Source: NCEH01 sp043195135
Lineage (GTDB): Bacteria; Pseudomonadota; Alphaproteobacteria; Rhizobiales; Xanthobacteraceae
Strand: one strand, 5' to 3'
Assembly: GCF_043195135.1 (NCBI RefSeq)
Contig: NZ_JBAFWP010000014.1
Length of the DNA: 64,000 nt
In this document: one piece after another, positions 42,805-51,767 of the stretch
How positions within the stretch are numbered: position 1 is the first letter of the stretch
Layout: the number at the start of each line of letters is the position of its first letter
The notes under the pieces: generated by a model
What the model was told of the DNA's origin: nothing
Seen by the model: only the letters and a program-made list of their open reading frames with translations
Database searches by the model: none
Translations under genes and position numbers: made by a program

Positions 42805-44775
42805 TCATGCCGTCTGCGCGTGGGCGCAGCAGCTCGCCTCGTTGGTTTCCGGCGGCAGGTCGATGCAGGGATTGCCGTTGAAGAAGTTCGCCGGCATCAG
42901 CTTGAAGCCGGTGGTGACGCACGGCTGCACCGGGAAATCCTCGATCCGCACCGGGTGATGCAGCCCGAACACGTGCCAGAGCACGATGTCGGTGTTCTCG
43001 ATCGGCCGGTCCTGCTTGATGAAGTCCGGCAGGCCGCCGGCGCCGGTGGAATGGTTCATGTAGTCGCCGGCGGGAAAACGCTCCTCGCCGTTGTAGGCCG
43101 TCACCCATAGATGGTTCTGCACGAAGCCGGCGCGCCGGCCGGAGGGCGAATCCGGCCGCACGAACGGGGTGACGCAATTGCCGGACTCCAGCTTGTAGCC
43201 CACCGGCGTGCCCGCATAGTTGAGCTTGTTGGGGTTGATGACCTTCCAATAGCGCTGGCTCGGCGCATTGGCGCGCCGCGCCGCCTCGCTCTCGCGCTTC
43301 AGCACGGTCTCTTCCTCGAAGAAGGCATTGCCGTAGGGATTGGCCGGGCCGTCGGGCTCGGCATAGGTGTTGCACTCGACGACACTGTTGGCGTCCCCGT
43401 CCACGGCCATGTCGAGGCGGGCGCAGAAGATGTGCTGGTGGATCTGCCCGACCACGCCCGGCAGCACTTCGCGACCGTATTTGCCGGGCTGGCCGGGAAT
43501 GCACGCTACCGTATTGATGATGCCGGTGGCCTTCATCTCGAATTCGATGGAGCCGTCGAGGAAGAAATACCAATAGAGCGCGTATTCGTAATTGCCGACC
43601 GTGCAGATGGTGGAAACCACCAGCTTGCGGGCGCGGCGCACCTCGGCCCGCTCGGTGCGGAAGTCCCAATGCTTCCACAGCAGGCCGGCATCCTCCTCGT
43701 GGATGCAGATCGCCTTCTCGATGGTCAGCGGCGCGCCGTCCATCATGTTCATCTCCACGTCGAGATATTCGATGGCGCCGAGGCAGTCGCAGCCGAGTTT
43801 GAGGGAATTGGCCAGCTTGCCGATGCCGTACTCGCCGATGTCGAACACATGCTTGCGGAAATGCCCGTTCTCCGGGCTGCCGTAGGGCACCACCATTTCC
43901 ACCAGCGAGGCGCGATGCAGGATCGGCCGGCCGTCGAAATGGATGTCGTGCAGGGTCAGGGATTCGCGCGCGTTGAAGCCGATGACGAACGACCAGCGGT
44001 CCCAGGTGAGCTTGCGGTCCTCGATGACGAAGTTCACCCCCTCCGGCTGGGTGACATTGATGGGCTTGAGCGGCTTGCGCGTGGTCTTGACGAAGTCGCG
44101 CTCATAGTTCGCCTCGGTCATGGGCACCGGGACGACGCCGTAATCGTCCACCCGGATCACCTCCCAGCTGTTCAGGTCGATGACCGCGTTCAGCCCCTCG
44201 ATGGGATGGGCGTAGAAATTCTCGTTCTCGCGCAGGCGCAGCCACGCGAAGACATGGCAGAGCTGGCGCCCCTCCTCGCCCGGAATGCCGAAATTGCCGG
44301 CCGACCAGGGATCGATGCACACCTTGGACATGTCGGTGATGCCGCGCTTCGCGCAGCCGGCGATGAAGTCCGGATCCTGCCGGACAATCCCCTCGATGGC
44401 GAGGAACTGTTCCAATTGGATCATCGGCCGCATGGTCGGGAAATCCTGCCGCGACACGATCTGCCGGGAATCCAGCGAGACCACGAGGCGGCTCACGCCG
44501 ATGGCGGTGGCGCTGAACACATTGACGCGGGCGGCGCGGGGAATGACGTCGCCGGGCTTGAATGCGCGCACGCTGGCCTTGTCCGGCTCCATCAGCTCGA
44601 TGGTCTCGAACCTTGTATCGTCCCCATAGGGCGCGGCGGCGCGCACGATCTCGGCCGCCTTGGCGATCTCGGCGCTGGTGAGCGGCTGGAGCGGATGGCT
44701 CACCTTGAGGCTCGGTGCCGGCACGGGCGTCGCCTGCGACGCGCAACAGGCCTGGGGCGTGAGGACAACCGTCAT
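42805..44775 (-). CDS. copper-containing primary-amine oxidase
   Basis: Oxidises primary amines to aldehyde, ammonia and hydrogen peroxide, with topaquinone formed from a protein tyrosine. The 656-residue protein has the cofactor motif Asn395-Tyr396-Glu-Tyr (VGNYEYALYWY), the base-bearing FDIGEYGIG segment before LANSLKLGCDCLG, copper ligands in IHQHIFCARLD and a third His in LHHPVRIEDFPVQP. There is no signal peptide, as in Arthrobacter-type enzymes. It lies 72 bp after the APC permease gene, which probably imports its amine. The order suggests a permease, oxidase, SafE-like operon. Confidence 0.96.
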   Translation of the reverse strand: MTVVLTPQACCASQATPVPAPSLKVSHPLQPLTSAEIAKAAEIVRAAAPYGDDTRFETIELMEPDKASVRAFKPGDVIPRAARVNVFSATAIGVSRLVVSLDSRQIVSRQDFPTMRPMIQLEQFLAIEGIVRQDPDFIAGCAKRGITDMSKVCIDPWSAGNFGIPGEEGRQLCHVFAWLRLRENENFYAHPIEGLNAVIDLNSWEVIRVDDYGVVPVPMTEANYERDFVKTTRKPLKPINVTQPEGVNFVIEDRKLTWDRWSFVIGFNARESLTLHDIHFDGRPILHRASLVEMVVPYGSPENGHFRKHVFDIGEYGIGKLANSLKLGCDCLGAIEYLDVEMNMMDGAPLTIEKAICIHEEDAGLLWKHWDFRTERAEVRRARKLVVSTICTVGNYEYALYWYFFLDGSIEFEMKATGIINTVACIPGQPGKYGREVLPGVVGQIHQHIFCARLDMAVDGDANSVVECNTYAEPDGPANPYGNAFFEEETVLKRESEAARRANAPSQRYWKVINPNKLNYAGTPVGYKLESGNCVTPFVRPDSPSGRRAGFVQNHLWVTAYNGEERFPAGDYMNHSTGAGGLPDFIKQDRPIENTDIVLWHVFGLHHPVRIEDFPVQPCVTTGFKLMPANFFNGNPCIDLPPETNEASCCAHAQTA

Positions 44776-44847
44776 GACATGGACTCCACTCTTCGAATAT
44801 TGGGGAAGCGGGCACGGGAGGCGGCGACGCGCCTCCCGCGGGGGGCG

Positions 44848-46284
44848 TCAGCCGAACGCGCGGCCGAGATTCTCGTAGACGGCCGGACGCACCGACCGCA
44901 GCCATCTGGCGAACACGTAGCCGGCGACGCCGATGGCGACGACCAGCACCGGGAAGGCGTTCACCACCGGCGATTCAGAGCCGCTCACCAGCGACAGATT
45001 GGCGATCATGAAGGCGAGGCAGGCGCCGAGGCCGACGATGCTCAGCGCCGGCGCGACCAGCCGGTGGCCGATGCCCACCCCGCGCGCATCGGCCCGGAAG
45101 AAGCCGATCACCGCCAGCGACACCAGGATCTGCACCACCAGGATGCCGATGCTGGCGAACGTGCCCATCCAGGCAAACACCACCGCATAGGGGTCCTGCC
45201 CGCCGAGCGCGAACAGCGCCGCCGCGCCGAGCGCGATCACGCTCTGCACCGCGCCGGCCACATAGGGCGACTGATGGTCCGCATGGGTGCGCGCAAACCC
45301 CGCCCAGACCAGGCCCTCGCGGCCGATGGCGTAGAAATAGCGGTTGATGGTGTTGTGGAACGACAGCGCGCAAGCGAACAGGCTGGTGATCAGCAGCAGG
45401 TTCATGGCGAGGCCGGCAAGCGGCCCGAGCCGGGTCTGGATGGCGGTGAGATAGAGCGTCGCGGTATTGGCGGTGGCTTCGGCCGCGATATTGGAGGGGC
45501 CGTAGTTCAGCGCCACGGTCCAGGTGGCGAAGGCGTAGAACACCGCGATCACGATCACCGCGAGATAGGTGGCGCGGGGAATGGTGCGCTTGGGGTCGCG
45601 CGCCTCCTCGCCGAAGATGGCGGTCGCCTCGAAGCCGATGAAGGAGGCCACCACGAACACCAGCGACACGCCGAAGCCGGGCGCGAAGATCGCCTGCGGC
45701 CCGAAGGCGGAGAGCGTCACGCCTTCCGGCCCGCCGCCGCCAATCAGGATGGCGAGGCCGAGCAGCAGCAGGATCGCGATTTCCGCCACCATGCAATAGC
45801 CCAGCAGCTTGCCGCTGAACTCGATGTTGCGCATGCCGCACAGAAAAACCGCGATGCCGAGAAGCGCGGCATAGAACAGCCAATGAATATCCGGCCCGCC
45901 GGCGCTCTTCACCATGTCGGCCACGAAGAAGCCGAACAGGCCGTAGACCGCGATATCGATGGCATTATAGGTGGCGATGGCGATGAAGGCGCCGGCCACC
46001 CCGGCGGGCCGGCCGAGGCCGTTGGCGATATAGGGATAAAAGCCGCCGGCGGTGCCGACGAAGCGGTTCATGGCGGTGAAGCCGACGCTGAACAGCAGGT
46101 AAAGCAGGCCGACGATGAGATAGGTGCCGGGGGTTCCCGCACCATTGCCGAAGGCGAAGGCGGCGGGCGAGGCGCCCACCACCGCCGTGAGCGGGGCCGC
46201 CGCGGCGACCACGAAGAAGACCACATGCCAGACGCCGATGGCATCCGGCCGGAGCTGGGTCGAACTGTTGGTGCTCATAGACAT
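44848..46284 (-). CDS. APC family amino acid/amine permease
   Basis: A 478-residue transporter with about twelve hydrophobic segments. The N-terminus has the APC-type VVFFVVAAAAPLTAVVGASP and GFYPYIANGLGRPAGV, and the middle has SFIGFEATAIFGEEARDPKR. The ATG at 46284 follows AGAGGAGTTCG. It is the first gene of the amine-oxidase operon and divergent from an AraC regulator, so it probably takes up a primary amine such as tyramine or phenylethylamine; the exact substrate is not shown. Confidence 0.9.
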   Translation of the reverse strand: MSMSTNSSTQLRPDAIGVWHVVFFVVAAAAPLTAVVGASPAAFAFGNGAGTPGTYLIVGLLYLLFSVGFTAMNRFVGTAGGFYPYIANGLGRPAGVAGAFIAIATYNAIDIAVYGLFGFFVADMVKSAGGPDIHWLFYAALLGIAVFLCGMRNIEFSGKLLGYCMVAEIAILLLLGLAILIGGGGPEGVTLSAFGPQAIFAPGFGVSLVFVVASFIGFEATAIFGEEARDPKRTIPRATYLAVIVIAVFYAFATWTVALNYGPSNIAAEATANTATLYLTAIQTRLGPLAGLAMNLLLITSLFACALSFHNTINRYFYAIGREGLVWAGFARTHADHQSPYVAGAVQSVIALGAAALFALGGQDPYAVVFAWMGTFASIGILVVQILVSLAVIGFFRADARGVGIGHRLVAPALSIVGLGACLAFMIANLSLVSGSESPVVNAFPVLVVAIGVAGYVFARWLRSVRPAVYENLGRAFG

Positions 46285-46444
46285 CGAACTCCTCTGGATC
46301 GGTTTTTGCGATGTCCGCCCCGTGACCGGCGTGCGCGTGCGTTCGGCGTGCAGGGCACGCCGCGCCTGATCGGGGCATGGTGTCCCGGATTCGAGCCGGG
46401 GCGTTGGGTATGGGCAGACGCTAGCCCTAAGGAGTCTCCCGGAC

Positions 46445-46461
46445 TTGACAGTTGGCGCCAA
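46445..46461. promoter_or_regulatory. possible AraC operator/promoter element
   Basis: TTGACAG followed by the perfect palindrome TTGGCGCCAA (46452-46461) lies in the 243-bp gap between the divergent permease and AraC genes. TTGACA would suit a -35 box, but no good -10 follows on either strand, so a regulator-dependent promoter or an operator is more likely. Confidence 0.35.
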
Positions 46462-46527
46462 ATCGCGCGCGCCGGGCGGCATGATGCTTGCAAAGCGGAA
46501 CGGGCGGATTAGCCGACTGAGCAGCCC

Positions 46528-47586
46528 ATGTACCCATCGAGCATCATCGCCACCGGCGCCACGCAGGCGCTCGTCTCCACCATCGCCGGCAAAGGCACGG
46601 ACACGGGTGAGGTGATCGCGAAGCTCGGCATGGGGCGGGCGAATATCGGTGGTTCTTCAAGCTTCCTGCCGCTCGCGACCTTCACCTCGATCCTGGAATG
46701 CGCCGCCGAGGTGCGGGGCGATGCAACCTTCGGCGTCGAGCTCGGCAAGGCGTTCCGTCACGAGGGCCTCGGCCCCATCGCCCTGCTTTTCCTGACCTCG
46801 AGAACGGTCGGCGACGCGCTCGACAAATTTACCCGCTGCTTCCCCAGCGTTCAAAGCAACACCAAGCATGCCCTTACAGTGAGCAACGGCATCGCGCGGC
46901 TTGCCTATTCCATCGCCGATCCGGCGGTGCGCTTCCGCGTGCAGGACGCCAATTTCACCCTCGCCATCGAATATTCCATGCTGGCGCGGCTGCTCGGCCC
47001 GGGGCGGCGCATGGCGTGCGTGGAGCTGGAGCACCTGCCGGGGGAGGATCTTTCGGTCTACCAGGCGCATTTCGCCTGCCCGGTGAAATTCGGCCGGCGC
47101 GAGAATGCCATCTGCTTTCCGGCGGAATATCTCACCATTCCCATCGCCGGCGCCGACCTGCCGCTGAATGCCCGCATCGAGGCCGAACTGTCGGAGGTGA
47201 TCCGCACCAACGACGGGCGGCTCGATATCGTCGCCGGCATCGAGGCATGGATGACCGCCAGCCTGTCGCGCTCCACCAGCATCGATATCGAATATGCCGC
47301 GAGCGATTTCGGCATGAGCCTGCGCTCGTTTCAGCGCAAGCTGGCGGAATATGGCGTGAGCTATCTCGACATTCGCAACAATGTGCGCTGCCGGATCGCG
47401 AAATGCATCCTGGCGGAGACGTCCATCTCCATCACCGCGCTCGCCCTCTATCTCGGCTATAGCGAGACCAGCGCCTTCTCGCGCAGCTTCCGCCAGCACG
47501 TGGGCCTGACGGCGGCGGAATTCCGCGGCCGGGCCCAGGCGAGCGCCCTCGCCCCGGCCGGCCTGGACATGAACCTCCTGTCCTGA
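46528..47586 (+). CDS. AraC family transcriptional regulator
   Basis: A 352-residue regulator with an N-terminal effector-binding domain of the AraC arabinose-binding/OruR type (about residues 20-210) and a C-terminal double helix-turn-helix (about residues 245-340; SLRSFQRKLAEYGVSYLDIR and LALYLGYSETSAFSRSFRQH). Divergent from the permease and amine-oxidase operon, it is the likely activator of amine use. Confidence 0.9.
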   Translation: MYPSSIIATGATQALVSTIAGKGTDTGEVIAKLGMGRANIGGSSSFLPLATFTSILECAAEVRGDATFGVELGKAFRHEGLGPIALLFLTSRTVGDALDKFTRCFPSVQSNTKHALTVSNGIARLAYSIADPAVRFRVQDANFTLAIEYSMLARLLGPGRRMACVELEHLPGEDLSVYQAHFACPVKFGRRENAICFPAEYLTIPIAGADLPLNARIEAELSEVIRTNDGRLDIVAGIEAWMTASLSRSTSIDIEYAASDFGMSLRSFQRKLAEYGVSYLDIRNNVRCRIAKCILAETSISITALALYLGYSETSAFSRSFRQHVGLTAAEFRGRAQASALAPAGLDMNLLS

Positions 47587-47646
47587 CCGGCCGCGCCGGA
47601 TGGGGCGGCGCGGGTCAGGCCGGAACTCGCCCGGCCTGGCGGTCAG

Positions 47647-47704
47647 CTCAGGCCGGCAACCACTCAGACCGGCAGCCAGCTCGGACCGGCAGCTCAGACC
47701 GGCA
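47647..47704. repeat. four imperfect CTCAGACCGGCA repeats
   Basis: Copies of CTCRGRCCGGCA begin at 47647, 47663, 47680 and 47693, with 13- to 17-bp spacing. The last overlaps the stop codon of the sensor kinase gene. They lie between the convergent AraC and kinase genes; a role in ending transcription is possible, but no simple terminator is seen. Confidence 0.6.
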
Positions 47705-49199
47705 AGCCGCGCGGCGCGGCTTCGACGCGGGCGTCGTGCGCCTCGCCGGCCAGCAGCGTCGCCTCGTGCATCGGAAGCTCGCCCGCCGATTTCGGCAGGC
47801 TGATGGAAGCCCGCAGGCCCTTGGGCTGGTTGAACAGGATGATGTCGCCGCCGTGCCGCCGCACGATCGTGCGGGCGATCGACAGGCCGAGGCCGAGCCC
47901 GCCGGTCTCGCGGTTGCGCGAATGCTCCATGCGGAAGAACGGCGCGAACACCTGCTCGCGCGCCACGTCGGGAATGCCCGGCCCGTCGTCCTCCACCACG
48001 ATCTCGATATTCTCGGACCCCTGCGTGACGCTCACCCGCGCGCGCTCGCCATAGCGGACCGCATTTTCCACCAGATTGCGGCAGGCGCGACGCAGCGCAT
48101 CGGGCCGGCAGCGATAGCTGATCCGGCGCCCCTCGGTGAAGGTGACGGCATAGCCGAGCTCGGCGAGATCGTCGCACATGCTCTCCACCAGCGCCGGCAG
48201 GTCCACCGTGCGGGTGGCCTCCGCGGTGGCCTCCTCGCGCACGAAGGTCAGGGTCGCCTCGGTCATGGATTGGATCTCGGCGATGGTGCTGAGCATCTTT
48301 TCCCGCAGGTCGTCGTCGGAGACGAATTCCGCCCGCAGCCGCAGCGAGGTGAGCGGCGTGCGCAGGTCATGGCCGATGGCGGCGAGCATGCGGGTGCGGT
48401 CGTCGATGAAGCGCACCAGCCGGCTTTGCATGCGGTTGAAGGCCTCGGCGGTGCGGCGGATGTCGTCCGGCCCGGTCTCCGGCAGGGGGGCGATCTTTTC
48501 CCCCCGGCCCAGCGCCTCGGCCGCCGCCACGAGGCGCCGCATGGGCTGGGCGATGCCGCGTGCCGCGAACACCGCGATCACCGACAGCACCAGCGCCGAG
48601 AGCGCGAGCGAAACCGTGGATTGGGAGGTCCAGAAGCTCTCCTGCGCGCGCTTGGCGAAGGCCGAGTTCAGCCAGGATCCGTCGGCGAGCTGCACCGTGA
48701 TGCCCATCGCGCCGTCGTCGTCCAGATAGATGAACTTCGCCGGCCGCGAGAGCGGCCATGCGTGGGGCGGAAGGTCGATCCAGGCCGGGGACAAAAGCGC
48801 GACGCGGGGCGCATCGCCGGCTTCGGGCGGCGTCGGGGCCGCGGCATCGGCGGCCTCGTTGCCCGGCGGCGCGAGCGGCGGCAGCGGCTGGGCGAGATAG
48901 GCCCAGGCCTGCTGGCGCCAGGCGGTGGCATCCTTCGGCCGGTCGGGCGAGATCCAATAGCGCGTGGTGCTGGTGCTGCTGGCGGCGAGGATATCCTTGT
49001 GAAGCGCCGGCGGCGTCGCTTCCAGCACGCGCGCGAGCGAGGCGCAGCGGCTCAGCGTCTCGACCTTGGCGGCCTTTCGGATCACCTGCCCGTGCTCATC
49101 CCAGGAAATGAAGAACACCACCGCCTGCGACAGCATCAGCGACAGCAGGGTGAAGCAGATGAAGCGCGCCGCGAGGCCGCGCGTCCACAGGCGCATCAT
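47694..49199 (-). CDS. two-component sensor histidine kinase (EnvZ-like)
   Basis: A 501-residue membrane kinase: TM1 at about 10-31, a periplasmic sensing domain (32-194, with a Pro/Ala-rich stretch at 105-130), TM2 at about 195-214, HAMP, then the H-box AAIGHDLRTPLTS with His277, N-box RNLVENAVRYG (Asn379) and G-boxes VEDDGPGIP and GGLGLGLSIA. The start at 49199 shares one base with the stop of the response regulator (TGATG). The signal is unknown; the short exported protein at 50311 and the Sox operon are nearby candidates for control. Confidence 0.92.
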   Translation of the reverse strand: MMRLWTRGLAARFICFTLLSLMLSQAVVFFISWDEHGQVIRKAAKVETLSRCASLARVLEATPPALHKDILAASSTSTTRYWISPDRPKDATAWRQQAWAYLAQPLPPLAPPGNEAADAAAPTPPEAGDAPRVALLSPAWIDLPPHAWPLSRPAKFIYLDDDGAMGITVQLADGSWLNSAFAKRAQESFWTSQSTVSLALSALVLSVIAVFAARGIAQPMRRLVAAAEALGRGEKIAPLPETGPDDIRRTAEAFNRMQSRLVRFIDDRTRMLAAIGHDLRTPLTSLRLRAEFVSDDDLREKMLSTIAEIQSMTEATLTFVREEATAEATRTVDLPALVESMCDDLAELGYAVTFTEGRRISYRCRPDALRRACRNLVENAVRYGERARVSVTQGSENIEIVVEDDGPGIPDVAREQVFAPFFRMEHSRNRETGGLGLGLSIARTIVRRHGGDIILFNQPKGLRASISLPKSAGELPMHEATLLAGEAHDARVEAAPRGLPV

Positions 49200-49915
49200 C
49201 ACGAAGCGACCTCCGCCACCAGGCTGTAGCCGCCGCCCCAATGGGTCTTGATGACGGCCGGGGTCTTGGGGTCGGCCTCGATCTTCTTGCGCAGGCGGCT
49301 GACCTGATTGTCGATGGAGCGGTCGAACGGATCGGCCGCCCGACCCACCGTCAGGTCGAGCAATTGGTCGCGGCTGAGCACGAGGCCGGGATGGTCGAGA
49401 AACGCGCACAGCAGGCGGAATTCGGCGGTGCTGAGCGGAACCGCGATGCCGTCCGGCCCCAGCAGCTCGCGCCGCCCGGCATCCAGCGTCCAGCGGTCGA
49501 AGCGCACCACCTTCGCGGCCAGCTGGCCCTTCTGCGGCGGCAGGCTGTGCACCCGGCGCAGCACCGCCTTGATGCGGGCGAGCAGTTCGCGCGGGTTGAA
49601 CGGCTTGGTGAGATAATCGTCGGCGCCCACCTCAAGGCCGACGATGCGGTCGGTCTCCTCGGCCATGGCGGTGAGCAGGATGACCGGCAGGTCCGTGGTG
49701 CTGCGCAGGTGCCGGCACAGGGAAAGCCCGTCCTCCCCCGGCATCATCACGTCCAGCACGATGAGATCGGGCGCATTGCGCTCCAGCAGGCGGCGCAGCG
49801 CCAGCGCGTTCTCCGCAAGGCTGATGCGGTAGCCGTGCTGCGTCAGGTATTTGCCGACGAGGTCCCGGATGTCGCGATGGTCGTCCACGACGGCGATGTG
49901 ATGTGCCGAGTTCAT
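49199..49915 (-). CDS. OmpR family response regulator
   Basis: A 238-residue regulator with a receiver domain (acidic Asp11-Asp12, phospho-acceptor Asp55 in LIVLDVMMPGEDG, Thr82, Lys104 in DDYLTKPFNP) and a C-terminal winged-helix DNA-binding domain (about 135-235). It is cotranscribed with the kinase gene and overlaps it by one base. The kinase/regulator pair resembles OmpR/EnvZ-type systems in arrangement. Confidence 0.93.
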   Translation of the reverse strand: MNSAHHIAVVDDHRDIRDLVGKYLTQHGYRISLAENALALRRLLERNAPDLIVLDVMMPGEDGLSLCRHLRSTTDLPVILLTAMAEETDRIVGLEVGADDYLTKPFNPRELLARIKAVLRRVHSLPPQKGQLAAKVVRFDRWTLDAGRRELLGPDGIAVPLSTAEFRLLCAFLDHPGLVLSRDQLLDLTVGRAADPFDRSIDNQVSRLRKKIEADPKTPAVIKTHWGGGYSLVAEVAS

Positions 49916-50310
49916 TTCGATGCTCCTCCCGGAACATACCCACGCCCGCCACCACGCCCAATGGGATTATGTATCAGAATGTATCGTGCCGCACCCGTGC
50001 GACACACTGCGATCAAAAACCTGCCCGGGCCATGGCCCACCGCCGCCGCACGCCGGTGGCGCGCCGGTTTCGCCGCATGCGCGGACCCACCCCGGCCATT
50101 CTCCTTCAGGGCGCAGGTTTGGCGGCATTCCCATCACGGATCGGCGAGCTCGTATCAGAATGCCCGCGCAGCCGCGGCGCACGACATTTCGCGACACTTT
50201 CCATGGTGCGGTGCGATAGTTTTGCGACAACCCGGATCTAGTTTGATCGTGCTTCGGCAATCACACGAATACGCAGATCAAATCTGCGTTCAACAGATGG
50301 ATATATCACC
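49916..50310. other. intergenic region with direct repeats and a 5'-leader hairpin
   Basis: About 395 bp between the divergent response regulator and the small exported-protein gene. GTATCAGAATG occurs at 49971-49981 and again at 50152-50162. GCGACA-type sequences recur near 50191 and 50223. A perfect hairpin stands at 50271-50289. No gene with recognisable features is seen here. Confidence 0.55.
50271..50289 (+). promoter_or_regulatory. hairpin in the leader of the small exported protein gene
   Basis: ACGCAGAT-CAA-ATCTGCGT forms a perfect 8-bp stem with a 3-base loop and ends 21 bp before the ATG at 50311. Placed just upstream of the ribosome binding region, it could control message stability or translation. 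Confidence 0.45.
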
Positions 50311-50517
50311 ATGCGCTACGCTATTCTTGCCCTGGTTTCCGCATCCCTGTTCGCGACCGCCGCTTCCGCGCGCGAAAGCCACCCGGATCAGCAGGCGACG
50401 CGCAGCCAGCAGCAGCAGACCACCACGGTGCCCGCCCAGCGCGACCACGCCCCGGTCATCTCCGAGCAGGACCGCCTGTTCCTGAAGCTCGGCGACCGCG
50501 GCATCGGCAACGGCTGA
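50311..50517 (+). CDS. small exported protein, unknown function
   Basis: A 68-residue protein with a clear Sec signal peptide (RYAILALVSASLFATAASA, cut near residue 20) and a short mature part rich in Gln and Thr (RSQQQQTTTVPAQR), then SEQDRLFLKLGDRG. There is no known domain. It sits between a two-component system and the Sox operon and could be regulated by either. The signal peptide and clean start support it as a real gene. Confidence 0.65.
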   Translation: MRYAILALVSASLFATAASARESHPDQQATRSQQQQTTTVPAQRDHAPVISEQDRLFLKLGDRGIGNG

Positions 50518-50610
50518 TCGCCTGCGGTTGAAATCGCACCCGAGGGCGGTCGGCCATGCCGGCCGCCCTTGCGCGCGCGGGGCGTCCTCAAGGTTCCCGC
50601 CGATGGATCC

Positions 50611-51447
50611 TCAGGGCCGCACGGCCGGCGTTTCCACCGGCAGGCCGGCGGCGCGCGACATGAGGTAGAGTTCCAGATCCACATAGTCCGGGGCGCCGAG
50701 GTCGTAGGGTTCGGCCCGCACCCCCACCATGCAATTGCGCATCCGCCGTTGCAGCGAGCCCACCGCCTGCCATTCCAGGCGATAGATCGGATACCCGTTG
50801 GGCTGCCCCTGGGTGATGGGACTGCCGCCGAGCCGCCCGCGCCAATGGTCGTCGTGGCAGGAGGCGCAGGCGAGATCGAGCTGGCCCATGCGGCGCTCGA
50901 ACAGGCGGCGGCCATGCTCCCGGAACGGCACCAGCCGCGCATCGGCATCCGGCGTCACCGGCAGGCCGGCCGACTGGTGCGCCACATAGGCGGTGAGCGC
51001 GAGCAGGTCCTGTCCGTCGCGCACGAGGGCGCTCGCGCCCTGCTGGTCCGTGCGGCACGCATTGATGCGCCCGGCGAGATCCACCGGGCGGCTCGCCCGC
51101 GCATCGAACGCGGGATAGCGCGCCGCCACCCCGCGCATGCTGCTCTCGGCCGCGCCGTGGCAATCCGCGCACGATTTTCCCGCCGCGCCCGCCGGCGCCT
51201 GCCACAGCCGCTCCCCGTCCAGCACCCACAACATGCCGGGATTGGCCGCATCGTCGGCCTGCATGGCGCGGCTTTCCGCCGACATGAAATCGGCGCCGGA
51301 CCTGCGGTCCTGCGACGCGATCTCCGCCGCCCCCGCAAGGCCGCCGGCGGCGGCCGCAAGCAGAAGGCCCGCCACGTAGAAGCTGAGAGCGCCTCCCCGT
51401 TTCAGGGAGGCGGGAAGACGCTCCATCTCACCGTGCCGGCGCCGCAT
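50611..51447 (-). CDS. soxA: sulfur oxidation c-type cytochrome SoxA
   Basis: Part of SoxAX, which joins thiosulfate to the SoxY cysteine with release of two electrons. The 278-residue protein has a signal-like hydrophobic segment at about 18-41, two haem motifs (CADCH at 93-97 and CASCH at 194-198; a dihaem SoxA) and the active-site haem ligand Cys239 in RRMRNCMVGVRAEPYD. It is the last gene of a SoxXYZA operon. Its start codon overlaps the soxZ stop. Confidence 0.95.
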   Translation of the reverse strand: MRRRHGEMERLPASLKRGGALSFYVAGLLLAAAAGGLAGAAEIASQDRRSGADFMSAESRAMQADDAANPGMLWVLDGERLWQAPAGAAGKSCADCHGAAESSMRGVAARYPAFDARASRPVDLAGRINACRTDQQGASALVRDGQDLLALTAYVAHQSAGLPVTPDADARLVPFREHGRRLFERRMGQLDLACASCHDDHWRGRLGGSPITQGQPNGYPIYRLEWQAVGSLQRRMRNCMVGVRAEPYDLGAPDYVDLELYLMSRAAGLPVETPAVRP

Positions 51448-51767
51448 CAGGTCACGACGATCTCGGCGGTGGCGGTCTGCGTCGCGCCGGCATCGTCGGT
51501 CCAGGCGAAGGTCACCGTGCCGCTTGCGGTCGCGCGGGTCGAGAAGGCGAGATAGGGATTGGCCGAAACGGCGGGGTGGAAATCCGCCGCGAACACCTCG
51601 GCCCCGTCATAGGTGCAGACGAACCTTCGGATGATGTTGCGCGGGATCATCGCGCCGTTGGGCCCCTGGCGATAGCCGGTCTCCATGGGATGGGCGATCA
51701 TCGCCCGGATCTCGATGATGTCGCCCGCCCGTGCGGTCTTCGGCACGTTCACCAGCGCCCGCGTCAT
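51447..51767 (-). CDS. soxZ: thiosulfate oxidation carrier complex protein SoxZ
   Basis: A 106-residue immunoglobulin-like protein with the SoxZ features IEIRAMIAHPMETGYR and NIIRRFVCTYDGAEVF. It forms the SoxYZ heterodimer that carries sulfur intermediates in the periplasm. It has no signal peptide of its own, as usual, and would be co-exported with SoxY through its Tat signal. It overlaps both neighbours (soxY by four bases, soxA by one). Confidence 0.95.
   Translation of the reverse strand: MTRALVNVPKTARAGDIIEIRAMIAHPMETGYRQGPNGAMIPRNIIRRFVCTYDGAEVFAADFHPAVSANPYLAFSTRATASGTVTFAWTDDAGATQTATAEIVVT

Noticed and set aside
46376..46400. Possible tRNA T-arm (CCGGATTCGAGCCGG)
   Set aside because: No cloverleaf can be built around it: no anticodon arm or acceptor stem pairs at the right distances. 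It is an upstream part of the divergent AraC/permease promoter region.
43111..46512. A 1133-codon open frame on the plus strand
   Set aside because: It is antisense to the copper amine oxidase and the APC permease, both of which have full family motifs. Its translation is rich in Arg, Gly, His and Ala with no domain; such mirror frames are expected in GC-rich DNA.
49903..50260. Open frames on both strands between the response regulator and the small exported protein
   Set aside because: Arg/Pro/His-rich translations without features; the region has regulatory-looking repeats instead.
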